This document shows, piece after piece, positions 1-7,213 of a stretch of 64,000 nt of DNA. Every line of letters begins with the position of its first letter. The stretch's first letter is position 1. Both the position numbers and the translations under genes were made by a program. The stretch comes from Sulfuritalea hydrogenivorans sk43H (GTDB lineage: Bacteria; Pseudomonadota; Gammaproteobacteria; Burkholderiales; Rhodocyclaceae), in contig NZ_AP012547.1 of NCBI RefSeq assembly GCF_000828635.1, positions 372,001 to 436,000 on the forward strand, given 5' to 3'. A model generated the notes under the pieces. That model saw only the letters and a program-made list of their open reading frames with translations, was not told where the DNA came from and did no database searches.

Positions 1-567
1 CCGGTGGCCGGCGGGCCGCTGCTCGCCGTTCAGCCGGAGGCGCTGCGCGATCTGGCGCTGACGATCAACGGCATCGGTCTCGGTTCCGGCATCTTCATGT
101 ACACGGCCTTGCTGGCACTGGCCTTCCATCGGTTCTATGTACATAAGCGCCTGCCGCCGATGATGGCGCCGACCTTCTGGATCAACCTGGCGCCGCTGGG
201 CGTCACCGTGGTCAGCGTGCTCAACCTGGTGGCCGCCACGCCTTTCGCCGGCGACAAATCCGCCTACCTGATGGCGGTCTTCCTGCTCTGGGGCTTCGGC
301 GCCTTCTGGCTGGTGCTGGCGATGCTGTTTACCTGGTCCGTCAGAAAGATTGACCCGCTGCCGTTCTCGCTGACGTGGTGGGCCTTCACCTTTCCGCTGG
401 GCGCGTTCACCCTCGGCAGCCAGCGCCTGAGCGAGGTCAGCGGCCTGGCTACGCCATTGGCATTCGGCTGGCTGGCGTGGGCCCTGCTCGCGGGCATCTG
501 GACACTGACCCTGGTCAAGACCATCGGCGGCGTGGCCAGCGGAAAACTGTTTCAGCCCCATCCCTGA
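1..567 (+). CDS. TDT/TehA-SLAC1-like transporter, C-terminal part
   Basis: About 188 codons of a very hydrophobic protein run from the window edge to the stop. Roughly six membrane segments are visible, and the stretches APTFWINLAPLG and LPFSLTWWAFTFPLGAFTLG resemble the tellurite-resistance/dicarboxylate (TDT, TehA-SLAC1) transporter family, whose members usually have about ten membrane segments and 300 or more residues. The reading frame is open at base 1, so the start lies outside the window and the GTG at 4 is not a convincing start. The substrate cannot be read from the sequence; family members carry anions, sulfite or dicarboxylates. It ends 85 bases before the TetR gene and is probably a separate unit. 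Confidence 0.6.
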   Translation, partial: PVAGGPLLAVQPEALRDLALTINGIGLGSGIFMYTALLALAFHRFYVHKRLPPMMAPTFWINLAPLGVTVVSVLNLVAATPFAGDKSAYLMAVFLLWGFGAFWLVLAMLFTWSVRKIDPLPFSLTWWAFTFPLGAFTLGSQRLSEVSGLATPLAFGWLAWALLAGIWTLTLVKTIGGVASGKLFQPHP

Positions 568-588
568 TAGCGGGGCATGGCGACTTGC

Positions 589-617
589 TTGACATATCGG
601 AGGACCGTCAATAAGAT
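589..617 (+). promoter_or_regulatory. Sigma-70 promoter of the TetR/efflux operon
   Basis: TTGACA at 589-594 is a perfect -35 box. After 17 bases comes TAAGAT at 612-617 (four of six matches to TATAAT). The start codon at 652 lies about 35 bases further on. The -10 box is embedded in the palindrome at 612-637, which suits repression by the first gene product. Confidence 0.72.
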
Positions 618-637
618 AGTAACTAATTACTATCTTA
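612..637 (+). promoter_or_regulatory. Probable TetR operator (26-bp perfect inverted repeat)
   Basis: The arm TAAGATAGTAA (612-622) is repeated as its exact reverse complement at 627-637, with CTAA between. An 11-bp perfect dyad on the -10 box, just upstream of a TetR-family gene, is the usual layout of an autoregulatory operator. Repressor binding is an inference; the palindrome is seen directly. Confidence 0.75.
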
Positions 638-651
638 CGATCGAAGAAACC

Positions 652-1266
652 ATGGATGTCAGCGCCAAGCCACGAAACCTGCCGGCCGAACTGCGACGGG
701 CGGTGACGATTGAAGCCGTTGTCGAACTGACTGCCGAGCAGAATCCCGGTGATATCACCACGGCGGCGATTGCCAAGCGGATGAATCTCACGCAGGGTGC
801 GCTGTTTCGCCATTTTCCGAGCAAGGATGCGATCTGGCAGGCGGTCATGGAATGGGTGGCCGAGCGATTGCTGCAGCGGGTAGACCGTGCCATTCAAGGC
901 GCGGACTCGCCGCTGCTCGCGCTGGAAGCGGTGTTCATGGCCCACATCAAGTTCGTCGCCGAGCACCCCGGCGTGCCGCGACTTTTGTTCGGCGAGCTGC
1001 AACGCGCCGAGGACACTCCCGCCAAACGCATGGCGCGTACCCTGATCGGGGGCTACCGGGAACGCTTGAGCGGTCTCATCGATGCGGGGAAAGCCCGCGG
1101 CGAAGTGGCTTTGGAGGTCGATACTGCGGCGGCCGTCATAGCCTTCATCGGCAGCATCCAGGGCCTGGTCATGCAATCGCTGCTGAGTGGCAAGGCCGGA
1201 CAAATGCGCGCCGACGCGCGAGGTGCCTTCGCCATCTACCGTCGCGGAATCAGGAGCATCACATGA
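652..1266 (+). CDS. TetR/AcrR-family transcriptional repressor
   Basis: A 204-residue regulator. The N-terminal helix-turn-helix is clear (DITTAAIAKRMNLTQGALFRHFPSKDAIW, split here as ITTAAIAKRM and LTQGALFRHF), followed by a ligand-binding helical domain of normal length. I chose ATG 652 because an upstream in-frame start at 577 would place the -35/-10 boxes and operator inside the gene. It opens an operon with the efflux genes: its TGA overlaps the next ATG (ATGA, 1263-1266). It probably represses the operon through the dyad at 612-637. The inducer is unknown; a toxic compound exported by the downstream transporter is likely. Confidence 0.85.
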   Translation: MDVSAKPRNLPAELRRAVTIEAVVELTAEQNPGDITTAAIAKRMNLTQGALFRHFPSKDAIWQAVMEWVAERLLQRVDRAIQGADSPLLALEAVFMAHIKFVAEHPGVPRLLFGELQRAEDTPAKRMARTLIGGYRERLSGLIDAGKARGEVALEVDTAAAVIAFIGSIQGLVMQSLLSGKAGQMRADARGAFAIYRRGIRSIT

Positions 1267-1670
1267 AGTCCGAGCGCATGCTGAAATGGCTGGCCATTGC
1301 TGCCATCGCTTTCGGCGCCCTCACGGTGTTCAGCGGTGGCCGTGCATTGTTCGGCGGCATGGAGGCGCGCGCCGAGTTGGGCAACATCGTGCCCTTCGTG
1401 CTCTGGTTCAATTTTCTGGCGGGCTTTGTCTATGTCCTCGCCGGGGCGGCGCTGCTGCTGGCCAAACGCTGGGCTGCCCCGATGGCCTTGTTCCTGGCAG
1501 TGTCGACCGTTCTCGTCTTCCTGGCCTTTGCGGCGTACATCGTTACCGGCGGCGCGTATGAAGCGCGCACCGTCGGCGCCCTGTCGCTGCGCTCGCTGTT
1601 CTGGATCGCGGTGGCGCTGGCCGCCCTGCGCGCGATGAAGGCGACTGCGGCGGGGAGCAGCCCGCGATGA
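1263..1670 (+). CDS. Small four-helix membrane protein
   Basis: A 135-residue protein with four predicted membrane segments (near residues 8-25, 40-65, 70-95 and 105-122) and a short basic tail. I do not recognise the family beyond a general resemblance to small integral membrane proteins of efflux operons. It is translationally coupled on both sides through ATGA overlaps, with the TetR gene before it and the adaptor after it. An accessory role in the export system is inferred from position only. Confidence 0.6.
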   Translation: MKSERMLKWLAIAAIAFGALTVFSGGRALFGGMEARAELGNIVPFVLWFNFLAGFVYVLAGAALLLAKRWAAPMALFLAVSTVLVFLAFAAYIVTGGAYEARTVGALSLRSLFWIAVALAALRAMKATAAGSSPR

Positions 1671-2845
1671 AACTCTCCTTCGATCGTCGCACCACCCTCA
1701 TTACTGCCGCCGTCGTACTGTTGGCCATTCTGGTGTTGTTCGTCGCCCGCAGCGGGCCGCTGGCATCAATGCGCGTCACCGTTGCACCGGCCGCGCGAGC
1801 CGACCTGGCGCCCTTGCTGTTCGGCATCGGCGTGGTCGAAGCGCGGCACGGCTATCTGGTCGGACCCACCACGGCCGGGCGCGTGCGCCACGTCGCCGTG
1901 GATGTCGGCGACGTCGTGAAGGCCGGACAGTTGCTGGCGGAGATGGACCCGGTCGACCTCGATCAGCGCATCGCCGCAACGAGCGCGGCCGCCAACCGCG
2001 CGAAAAATGCAATCGATACGGCGGCGGCGCAACTTGCCGACAGCGCCGCGCGACGCGAAGTGGCAGCCGCCAATGCGCGCCGCTATGAAGATCTGGGGCG
2101 CAAGGGTTTCGTCAGTTCCAGCGTGACCGAAGGCAAGACGCAGGAGATGAATTCCGCTATGGCCCAGTTTGCCGCCGCCGAGGCAGCGCTGGCCGGCGCG
2201 CGCCAGGACCTCGCGCGCCTCGACGCGGAACGCGCCGGCGCGCAACAGCAGCGTGGCAACCTGCGCCTGCTGGCACCGGCCGACGGCGTGGTGACCGCGC
2301 GCGACGCCGAGCCGGGCTCGACCGTGGTCGCCGGACAGGCCGTGGTGCGGCTGGTCGCCGCCGACAGCCTGTGGCTAAAAATGCGCCTCGATCAGCATCG
2401 TTCGGCCGGACTGCAAGCGGGGCTCCCGGCTGAAATCGTCTTGCGCTCGCGGCCGGGCCAGGTGCTGCCGGGGAAAGTCGCGCGCATTGAAATGCTGAGC
2501 GACAGCGTGACCGAAGAGCGCATTGCGCTGGTGACTTTCGACACGCCGCCGAAGGACGTATCCATCGGCGAAATGAGCGAAATCACCCTGCACCCGCCGG
2601 GCGTCAAGCAGGCACTGGCCGTTCCCGGCGCGGCATTGCGCCTGCACGGAGGCAAAACCGGCGTCTGGCGGCTGGCCGCCGGCAAGCCGGATTTTGTTCC
2701 AGTCAAGACGGGCACCACCGGCGCCGACGGCAGGGTACAGATCATCGACGGCCTCAAGGAGGGCGATGTGGTGATCGTGCACAGCGAGAGCGAGCTCGCC
2801 GCGGACAGCCGCATCAAAGTGGTTTCCACCCTCACGGGTTCGTGA
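1667..2845 (+). CDS. HlyD/MacA-type periplasmic adaptor of an efflux system
   Basis: A 392-residue membrane-fusion protein. It has one N-terminal membrane anchor (residues about 10-28), then a split biotinyl-lipoyl-like domain (first half with HVAVDVGDVVKAGQLLAEMDP, second half with LRLLAPADGVVTARDAEPGS) around a long Ala-rich coiled-coil hairpin, then beta-barrel and membrane-proximal domains. Such proteins bridge an inner-membrane exporter to an outer-membrane channel. It is followed directly by a MacB/FtsX-type permease and an ATPase, so it belongs to a tripartite ABC exporter rather than an RND pump. The outer-membrane partner is not in the window. Confidence 0.85.
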   Translation: MKLSFDRRTTLITAAVVLLAILVLFVARSGPLASMRVTVAPAARADLAPLLFGIGVVEARHGYLVGPTTAGRVRHVAVDVGDVVKAGQLLAEMDPVDLDQRIAATSAAANRAKNAIDTAAAQLADSAARREVAAANARRYEDLGRKGFVSSSVTEGKTQEMNSAMAQFAAAEAALAGARQDLARLDAERAGAQQQRGNLRLLAPADGVVTARDAEPGSTVVAGQAVVRLVAADSLWLKMRLDQHRSAGLQAGLPAEIVLRSRPGQVLPGKVARIEMLSDSVTEERIALVTFDTPPKDVSIGEMSEITLHPPGVKQALAVPGAALRLHGGKTGVWRLAAGKPDFVPVKTGTTGADGRVQIIDGLKEGDVVIVHSESELAADSRIKVVSTLTGS

Positions 2846-2852
2846 GCCCGTC

Positions 2853-4046
2853 ATGATCAGCCTTGCCGGCCGCGACATCCTGCATTCCTGGGGCAAGTTC
2901 GTCCTCACCGGGGTCGGGCTGGGCCTGCTGATCGGCGCCACGCTGACCATGGCCGGCGTCTATCGCGGCATGGTCGATGACGCGCGGGTGCTGCTGACCA
3001 ACAGCGGCGCCGACATCTGGGTGGTGCAGAAGGACACCCAGGGACCGTACGCCGAGTCATCCAGCATCCGTGACGACGTGTATCGCGGGCTGCTCGGCAT
3101 GTCCGGCGTGGCGCAGGCGGCGAACGTGACCTACCTGACCATGCAGGTGCGCCACGGCAGCCGCGAGAGTCGCAGCATGGTGGTCGGCTTCGAGCCGGGC
3201 CAACCTGGCGAGCCGGCCTACCTGGTGGCGGGGCGGCGCCTGCTGCGCGGTCACTTCGAGGCCATCGCCGACGTCAAGACCGGCTTCAAGCTCGGCGAGC
3301 GCATCCGCATCCGCCGCCACGACTACGAAGTGGTCGGCCTGACGCGGCGCATGGTGTCCTCCGGCGGCGATCCGATGGTGTTCATTCCGCTCAAGGACGC
3401 GCAGGAAGCGCAGTTCCTCAAGGACAACGACGCCATCATCGCCGACCGCGCACGCACGGCGGCCAACCCCGCCCTGAACCGCCCCGGCGTGCCCGGCCTG
3501 CTCGACGCGGTGACCGCGTCGCAGACCATCAACCACAGCGTCAATGCGGTGCTGGTGAAAGTCGGCGCTGGCGACACGGCGGAAGCCGTGGCGCGGGAGA
3601 TACGCCGCTGGAAACACTTGCAGGCCTACACCCGCGAACAGATGGAGGAGATCCTGATCGCCAAGCTGATCGCCACTTCGGCCAAGCAGATCGGCATGTT
3701 CCTCGCCATCCTCACCATCGTCAGCGCGGCGATCGTCGCCTTCATCATCTACACCATGACGCTGGGCAAGATTCGCGAAATCGCGGTGCTGAAACTGATC
3801 GGCACGCGCAACCGCACCATCGCCGGCATGATCCTGCAACAGGCGCTCGGCCTCGGCCTGATCGGCTTCGTGGTCGGCAAGATTTCCGCCACGCTGTGGG
3901 CGCCGGCCTTTCCCAAGTATGTGCTGCTGGAGACGGCGGACGCCATGCGCGCCCTTGCCATCGTCATGGTGGTCTGCGCGCTGGCCAGCACGCTGGCCAT
4001 CCGCGCCGCGCTGAAGGTCGATCCGGCCACGGCGATCGGGGGCTGA
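2853..4046 (+). CDS. ABC transporter permease, FtsX/MacB (DevC-like) family
   Basis: A 397-residue permease with one N-terminal membrane segment (about 15-35), a periplasmic MacB-PCD-like domain (about 40-270), and three C-terminal membrane segments in an FtsX domain including the stretch IYTMTLGKIREIAVLKLIGT typical of the family. It starts eight bases after the adaptor stop. With the adaptor and the ATPase at 4199 it forms a DevBCA/MacAB-like exporter. Bases 3558-3580 match the dispersed repeat of this window in reverse orientation and are translated as KVGAGDTA. Confidence 0.85.
   Translation: MISLAGRDILHSWGKFVLTGVGLGLLIGATLTMAGVYRGMVDDARVLLTNSGADIWVVQKDTQGPYAESSSIRDDVYRGLLGMSGVAQAANVTYLTMQVRHGSRESRSMVVGFEPGQPGEPAYLVAGRRLLRGHFEAIADVKTGFKLGERIRIRRHDYEVVGLTRRMVSSGGDPMVFIPLKDAQEAQFLKDNDAIIADRARTAANPALNRPGVPGLLDAVTASQTINHSVNAVLVKVGAGDTAEAVAREIRRWKHLQAYTREQMEEILIAKLIATSAKQIGMFLAILTIVSAAIVAFIIYTMTLGKIREIAVLKLIGTRNRTIAGMILQQALGLGLIGFVVGKISATLWAPAFPKYVLLETADAMRALAIVMVVCALASTLAIRAALKVDPATAIGG
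3558..3580 (-). repeat. Dispersed 23-bp repeat, copy 1 (intragenic)
   Basis: Reverse-orientation match to the repeat with core CGCCAGCGCCGACT. It lies in frame inside the FtsX-type permease gene. Two to three bases differ from the other copies, and natural coding sequence cannot be excluded for this one. Confidence 0.5.
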
Positions 4047-4070
4047 GAGGCTGTGGAGAAATCAAGATTT

Positions 4071-4168
4071 ACCGCGGAGGCGCAGAGGCGCAGAGACAAC
4101 GCAGAGGAACCCTCATCGTTTCCTTTGAACTTCTCTGCGCCCCCTCCGCGCCTCCGCGCCTCTGCGGT
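4071..4168. repeat. Intergenic imperfect inverted repeat of the ACCGC-GAGGCGCAGAG type
   Basis: The left half has repeated GAGGCGCAGAG units and the right half the complementary CTCTGCG/CTCCGCGCCTC units, starting ACCGC and ending GCGGT. Similar GCAGAGGCGCAGAG elements are common between genes in betaproteobacterial and other environmental genomes. Here it separates the permease and ATPase genes of one operon, and its RNA could fold into a long imperfect hairpin that affects expression of the ATPase. Confidence 0.65.
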
Positions 4169-4198
4169 GGGTTCTCATGGGGTTTTTCATACGCTCTG

Positions 4199-4915
4199 AT
4201 GGATGACGGCATCCACATCGAAGGCCTCAGCAAACGCTACGGCGAGGGCGACACCGCCGTCGATGCGCTGAAGGAAGTCAACATGCGCATCGCGCCCGGC
4301 GAGGTGGTGGGTCTCGTCGGCCCCAGCGGTTCGGGCAAGACCACGCTGCTCAAGTGCCTCGGCGCGGTGATCGAACCGACGCGCGGGCGCATGACGCTGG
4401 GCGGCGAGGTGATCTACGACAGCGACCAGGGTGGCTGGAAAACGCCCGACCTGCGCGCCTTGCGGCGCGACCGCATCGGCTTCATCTTCCAGGCCCCCTA
4501 CCTGATTCCCTTCCTCGATGTCACCGACAACGTCGCCCTGCTGCCGATGCTGGCGGGACGCGCCAACGCGCCTTCCCGGGCGCGGGCGCTGGAACTGCTG
4601 CAGGCGCTCGACGTCGCGCATCGCGCCAAGGCACAGCCGAGCGAGCTTTCCGGCGGCGAGCAGCAGCGCGTCTCGATCGCACGCGCGCTGGCCAACCAGC
4701 CGCCGGTGATCCTCGCCGACGAACCCACCGCGCCGCTCGACAGCCAGCGTGCGCTGGCCGTGGTGCGCATCCTCAACCAGATGGCCAGCCAATACCAGAC
4801 CGCGATCATCGTCGTCACCCACGATGAGAAAATCATCCCGACCTTCAAGCGGATTTATCATATTCGGGACGGGAGGACGGTCGAGGAGGCCGGCGAAGGC
4901 CGGGACATTTCGTGA
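4199..4915 (+). CDS. ABC transporter ATP-binding protein (MacB/LolD type)
   Basis: A 238-residue ATPase with Walker A GPSGSGKTT, the signature LSGGEQQRV, and Walker B VILADEPTAPLD, followed by the H-loop VTHDEK. The size and motifs fit the LolD/MacB/DevA subgroup that pairs with FtsX-type permeases. I chose ATG 4199 because the frame upstream runs through the inverted repeat at 4071-4168 and encodes low-complexity Ala/Arg residues. Its stop overlaps the next start (GTGA, 4912-4915). It energises the exporter with the permease at 2853. Confidence 0.9.
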   Translation: MDDGIHIEGLSKRYGEGDTAVDALKEVNMRIAPGEVVGLVGPSGSGKTTLLKCLGAVIEPTRGRMTLGGEVIYDSDQGGWKTPDLRALRRDRIGFIFQAPYLIPFLDVTDNVALLPMLAGRANAPSRARALELLQALDVAHRAKAQPSELSGGEQQRVSIARALANQPPVILADEPTAPLDSQRALAVVRILNQMASQYQTAIIVVTHDEKIIPTFKRIYHIRDGRTVEEAGEGRDIS

Positions 4916-6189
4916 AGGCGGACGGCGTGAGGTTCTTGCGCAAGCTCATTTTCTTGCTGGCGGCCGGCCTGCTGGCATTTGCGTCGCTGCCCGGCCGCGC
5001 CGAGGATCCCTGGCTGCGCACCGGTGCCGACGGCCAGCCGGAAGTGCAGCTCTACTTCTTCTGGTCGCTCAGCTGTCCGCACTGCACCGCGGCGCATCCG
5101 TACATCGACGCGATTCCGCAGGCGCGGCCCTGGGTTCGCCTGCACTCGCTGGAGCTGACGCGCCATCCCGAAAACCTGCGCCGCTACGAGGCCATGGCAC
5201 GCGTGCTCGGCACTGAAACCGGCGGCGTTCCGGCGTGGCTGTTCTGCGGCGAAATGCATCTTGGCTGGGATGGCGACGAGATCACCGGTACCACGATTCG
5301 CCGCCAACTCGATGACTGCCGCGCCCGGGCCGGCGGCGGCACCGCGCCGGTCGCGCAGGTGTCGCCTGCCGCGGCGATCAATCTGCCGCTGATCGGCGCG
5401 ATCGATCCCGCCAGCCTCTCGCTGCCCGTGTTGACCCTGGTGCTGGCGGGGCTCGATGCCTTCAATCCCTGCGCCTTTTTCGTGCTGCTGTTTCTGCTTT
5501 CGATGATGGCGCACCAGAAGAGTCGCACCCGCATGCTGGTCATCGGCGGTGTCTTCGTCGCCATTTCGGGGTTGATGTATTTCGCCTTCATGGCGGCCTG
5601 GCTCAATGTCTTCCAGCTTTTCGGGCATCTGGCCTGGGTGACGCTGGCCGCCGGTGCGCTGGCGGTGTTCGTCGGCGCGGTGAACGTGAAGGACTTTTTC
5701 GCCTTCGAAAAGGGGCTCACGCTGTCGATTCCCGAATCGAAAAAACCCGACATCTTCCGCCGCACGCGCGGCATCCTCGGCGCCGAGAATCTGCCGGCGA
5801 TGATCGCCGCCACGGCCTTCCTCGCCATCGCCGCCAACTTTTACGAGCTGCTGTGCACCGCCGGCTTTCCGATGGTCTATACGCGCCTGCTGACGCTGGC
5901 CGATCTGTCGCCCGCCGCGCGCTACGGCTACCTCGCGGCCTACAACGCCATCTACGTCCTGCCGCTGGCCGCCATCGTCGTCGTCTTCGCCCGCAGCCTC
6001 GGCGCGCGCAAGCTCAGCGAACGCGAAGGCCGCCTGCTCAAGCTGATGTCCGGCGCGATGATGCTCGAACTCGGCGCGCTGCTGCTCCTTGCCCCCGAGC
6101 GCGTCAGCCAGGTCGGCATCGCCTTCGGCTTGATGGCCGTTGCGGGGCTGGTCACCTACGTCGCGGCACGACGCACCCGCGAAGGATGA
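4912..6189 (+). CDS. Periplasmic thioredoxin domain fused to DsbD/CcdA-like membrane protein
   Basis: A 425-residue protein. A signal segment (about 8-28) precedes a thioredoxin-like domain with the active-site motif CPHC (residues 55-58). A block of about six to seven membrane helices follows, with a Cys in LDAFNPCAFF and a second in ELLCTAGFP. These two fall where DsbD/CcdA proteins carry the membrane Cys pair. It probably moves reducing equivalents from the cytoplasm to the periplasm. It is coupled to the ABC ATPase by a GTGA overlap, which is unusual for a redox protein. The GTG start has no strong alternative. Confidence 0.75.
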   Translation: MKADGVRFLRKLIFLLAAGLLAFASLPGRAEDPWLRTGADGQPEVQLYFFWSLSCPHCTAAHPYIDAIPQARPWVRLHSLELTRHPENLRRYEAMARVLGTETGGVPAWLFCGEMHLGWDGDEITGTTIRRQLDDCRARAGGGTAPVAQVSPAAAINLPLIGAIDPASLSLPVLTLVLAGLDAFNPCAFFVLLFLLSMMAHQKSRTRMLVIGGVFVAISGLMYFAFMAAWLNVFQLFGHLAWVTLAAGALAVFVGAVNVKDFFAFEKGLTLSIPESKKPDIFRRTRGILGAENLPAMIAATAFLAIAANFYELLCTAGFPMVYTRLLTLADLSPAARYGYLAAYNAIYVLPLAAIVVVFARSLGARKLSEREGRLLKLMSGAMMLELGALLLLAPERVSQVGIAFGLMAVAGLVTYVAARRTREG

Positions 6190-6216
6190 AATGAACCCAA
6201 AGACCCCGGTTTTGTC

Positions 6217-6243
6217 CGCAGATTTCGCAGATTGACGCAGATT
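6217..6243. repeat. Three CGCAGATT units between operons
   Basis: CGCAGATT occurs at 6217, 6226 and 6236, spaced 9 and 10 bases, in the gap before the ars operon. Units of this kind are widespread intergenic repeats. No function can be assigned; it marks the end of the efflux operon. Confidence 0.55.
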
Positions 6244-6275
6244 GAACAACGGGCTGGAAACGGCGACCGCCTTGC

Positions 6276-6305
6276 TTGACTGAAATGCCGGCCGCCGCAT
6301 AAAAT
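6276..6305 (+). promoter_or_regulatory. Sigma-70 promoter of the ars operon
   Basis: TTGACT at 6276-6281 and TAAAAT at 6300-6305 (five of six matches) are separated by 18 bases. The ArsR start codon is 36 bases downstream of the -10 box, and palindromic sequence lies immediately after it. Confidence 0.65.
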
Positions 6306-6325
6306 GTTTCCACATTTCCGGAAAT
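6306..6325 (+). promoter_or_regulatory. Candidate ArsR operator
   Basis: A perfect 12-bp palindrome ATTTCCGGAAAT sits at 6314-6325. Just before it, GTTTCCAC (6306-6313) has its exact reverse complement at the start codon, GTGGAAAC (6341-6348). Both lie downstream of the -10 box where a repressor would block transcription. Which one ArsR binds is not decided by the sequence. Confidence 0.5.
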
Positions 6326-6340
6326 ATAAAAGCGAAACCC

Positions 6341-6685
6341 GTGGAAACCATCCAGGCCGTCGATAAGCTGGCTGCGCTTGCGCAGGAAACCCGCTTGCGC
6401 ATCTTCCGCCTGCTGGTCGAGCAGGGACCGCAAGGCCTGAAAGCCGGCGCGATTTCCGAGTCGCTGGCGCTTCCGCCCGCCACCCTGTCCTTCCACGTCG
6501 CGCATCTGGCGCGCAGCGGCCTGATCACATCGCGGCAGGAAGGCCGCTTCATCTTCTACGCGGCGAGCTTCGCGGCGATGGACGACCTGATCGCCTATCT
6601 CACCGACAACTGCTGCCAGGGCGGGCAGTGCCTGCCGAAGACGGTGGCACGCGCCACCACAGCCCGCCGCCGCAAGGCGGCTTGA
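6341..6685 (+). CDS. arsR: ArsR-family arsenite-responsive repressor
   Basis: A 114-residue winged-helix repressor (ALAQETRLRIFRLL and LPPATLSFHVAHLARSGLI are the family signature). The classic N-terminal ELCVCDL metal site is absent. Instead Cys91, Cys92 and Cys97 (CCQGGQC) form a C-terminal site like that described for Acidithiobacillus-type ArsR, where three C-terminal Cys bind As(III). The start is GTG. It heads the operon with ArsC and Acr3 and probably binds the palindrome just upstream. The basic tail RRRK after the Cys cluster is of unknown significance. Confidence 0.9.
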   Translation: METIQAVDKLAALAQETRLRIFRLLVEQGPQGLKAGAISESLALPPATLSFHVAHLARSGLITSRQEGRFIFYAASFAAMDDLIAYLTDNCCQGGQCLPKTVARATTARRRKAA

Positions 6686-6694
6686 GGAGAGCCC

Positions 6695-7210
6695 GTGTCG
6701 TTCAATGTTCTGGTGCTCTGCACCGGCAATTCCGCCCGCTCGATTCTCGGCGAAATGCTGTTCAACCATCTTGGCAAGGGCCGCGTCAGGGCCTGGTCGG
6801 CGGGCAGCAAGCCGGGCGGCGTGGTCAATCCGGTAGCGATCGAGACGCTGCAAGGACACGGCGTGCCCTGCGAGGGTGCGCGCAGCAAGTCCTGGGATGA
6901 ATTTGCCGCGAACGCCGTCTCGCCAGCGCCGACTTCTGCACAGGCGCAACCGGTGTTCGATTTCATTTTCACCGTCTGCGGCAACGCCGCGCAGGAAACC
7001 TGCCCGGTCTGGCCCGGCCATCCGGCCACGGCGCACTGGGGCATTCCCGATCCGGCCCACGTCGAGCCGATCGAGGCGCGGCGCGCGGCCTTCGAGGAGG
7101 CTTACCAATCCTTGAAGAAACGCATCGAAGCCTTTCTCGCCCTGCCGCTGGAAACCATGAGCCCTGAAGAGTCGGCGCTGGCGGCACGGCGAATCCACAC
7201 GGGGAGCTGA
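6695..7210 (+). CDS. arsC: Arsenate reductase, low-molecular-weight phosphatase type
   Basis: A 171-residue enzyme that reduces arsenate to arsenite in the cytoplasm. The P-loop CTGNSAR (Cys9, Arg15) is the LMW-phosphatase active site. Cys59, Cys95 and Cys103 are further Cys residues that could serve in disulfide relay. The conserved stretches CGNAAQETCPVWPG and HWGIPDP match the thiol-dependent ArsC group found with Acr3. Residues about 73-82 (NAVSPAPTSA) look like an insertion compared with the usual short loop before the FDFIFTVC strand, and are encoded by a copy of the dispersed repeat (6914-6936). GTG start with a GGAG box; nine bases after arsR. Confidence 0.9.
   Translation: MSFNVLVLCTGNSARSILGEMLFNHLGKGRVRAWSAGSKPGGVVNPVAIETLQGHGVPCEGARSKSWDEFAANAVSPAPTSAQAQPVFDFIFTVCGNAAQETCPVWPGHPATAHWGIPDPAHVEPIEARRAAFEEAYQSLKKRIEAFLALPLETMSPEESALAARRIHTGS
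6914..6936 (+). repeat. Dispersed 23-bp repeat, copy 2 (inside arsC)
   Basis: Contains the core CGCCAGCGCCGACT and is read in frame as AVSPAPTS within ArsC. It lies in a surface loop position where other family members are shorter, so it looks inserted. Confidence 0.75.
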
Positions 7211-7213
7211 GCC

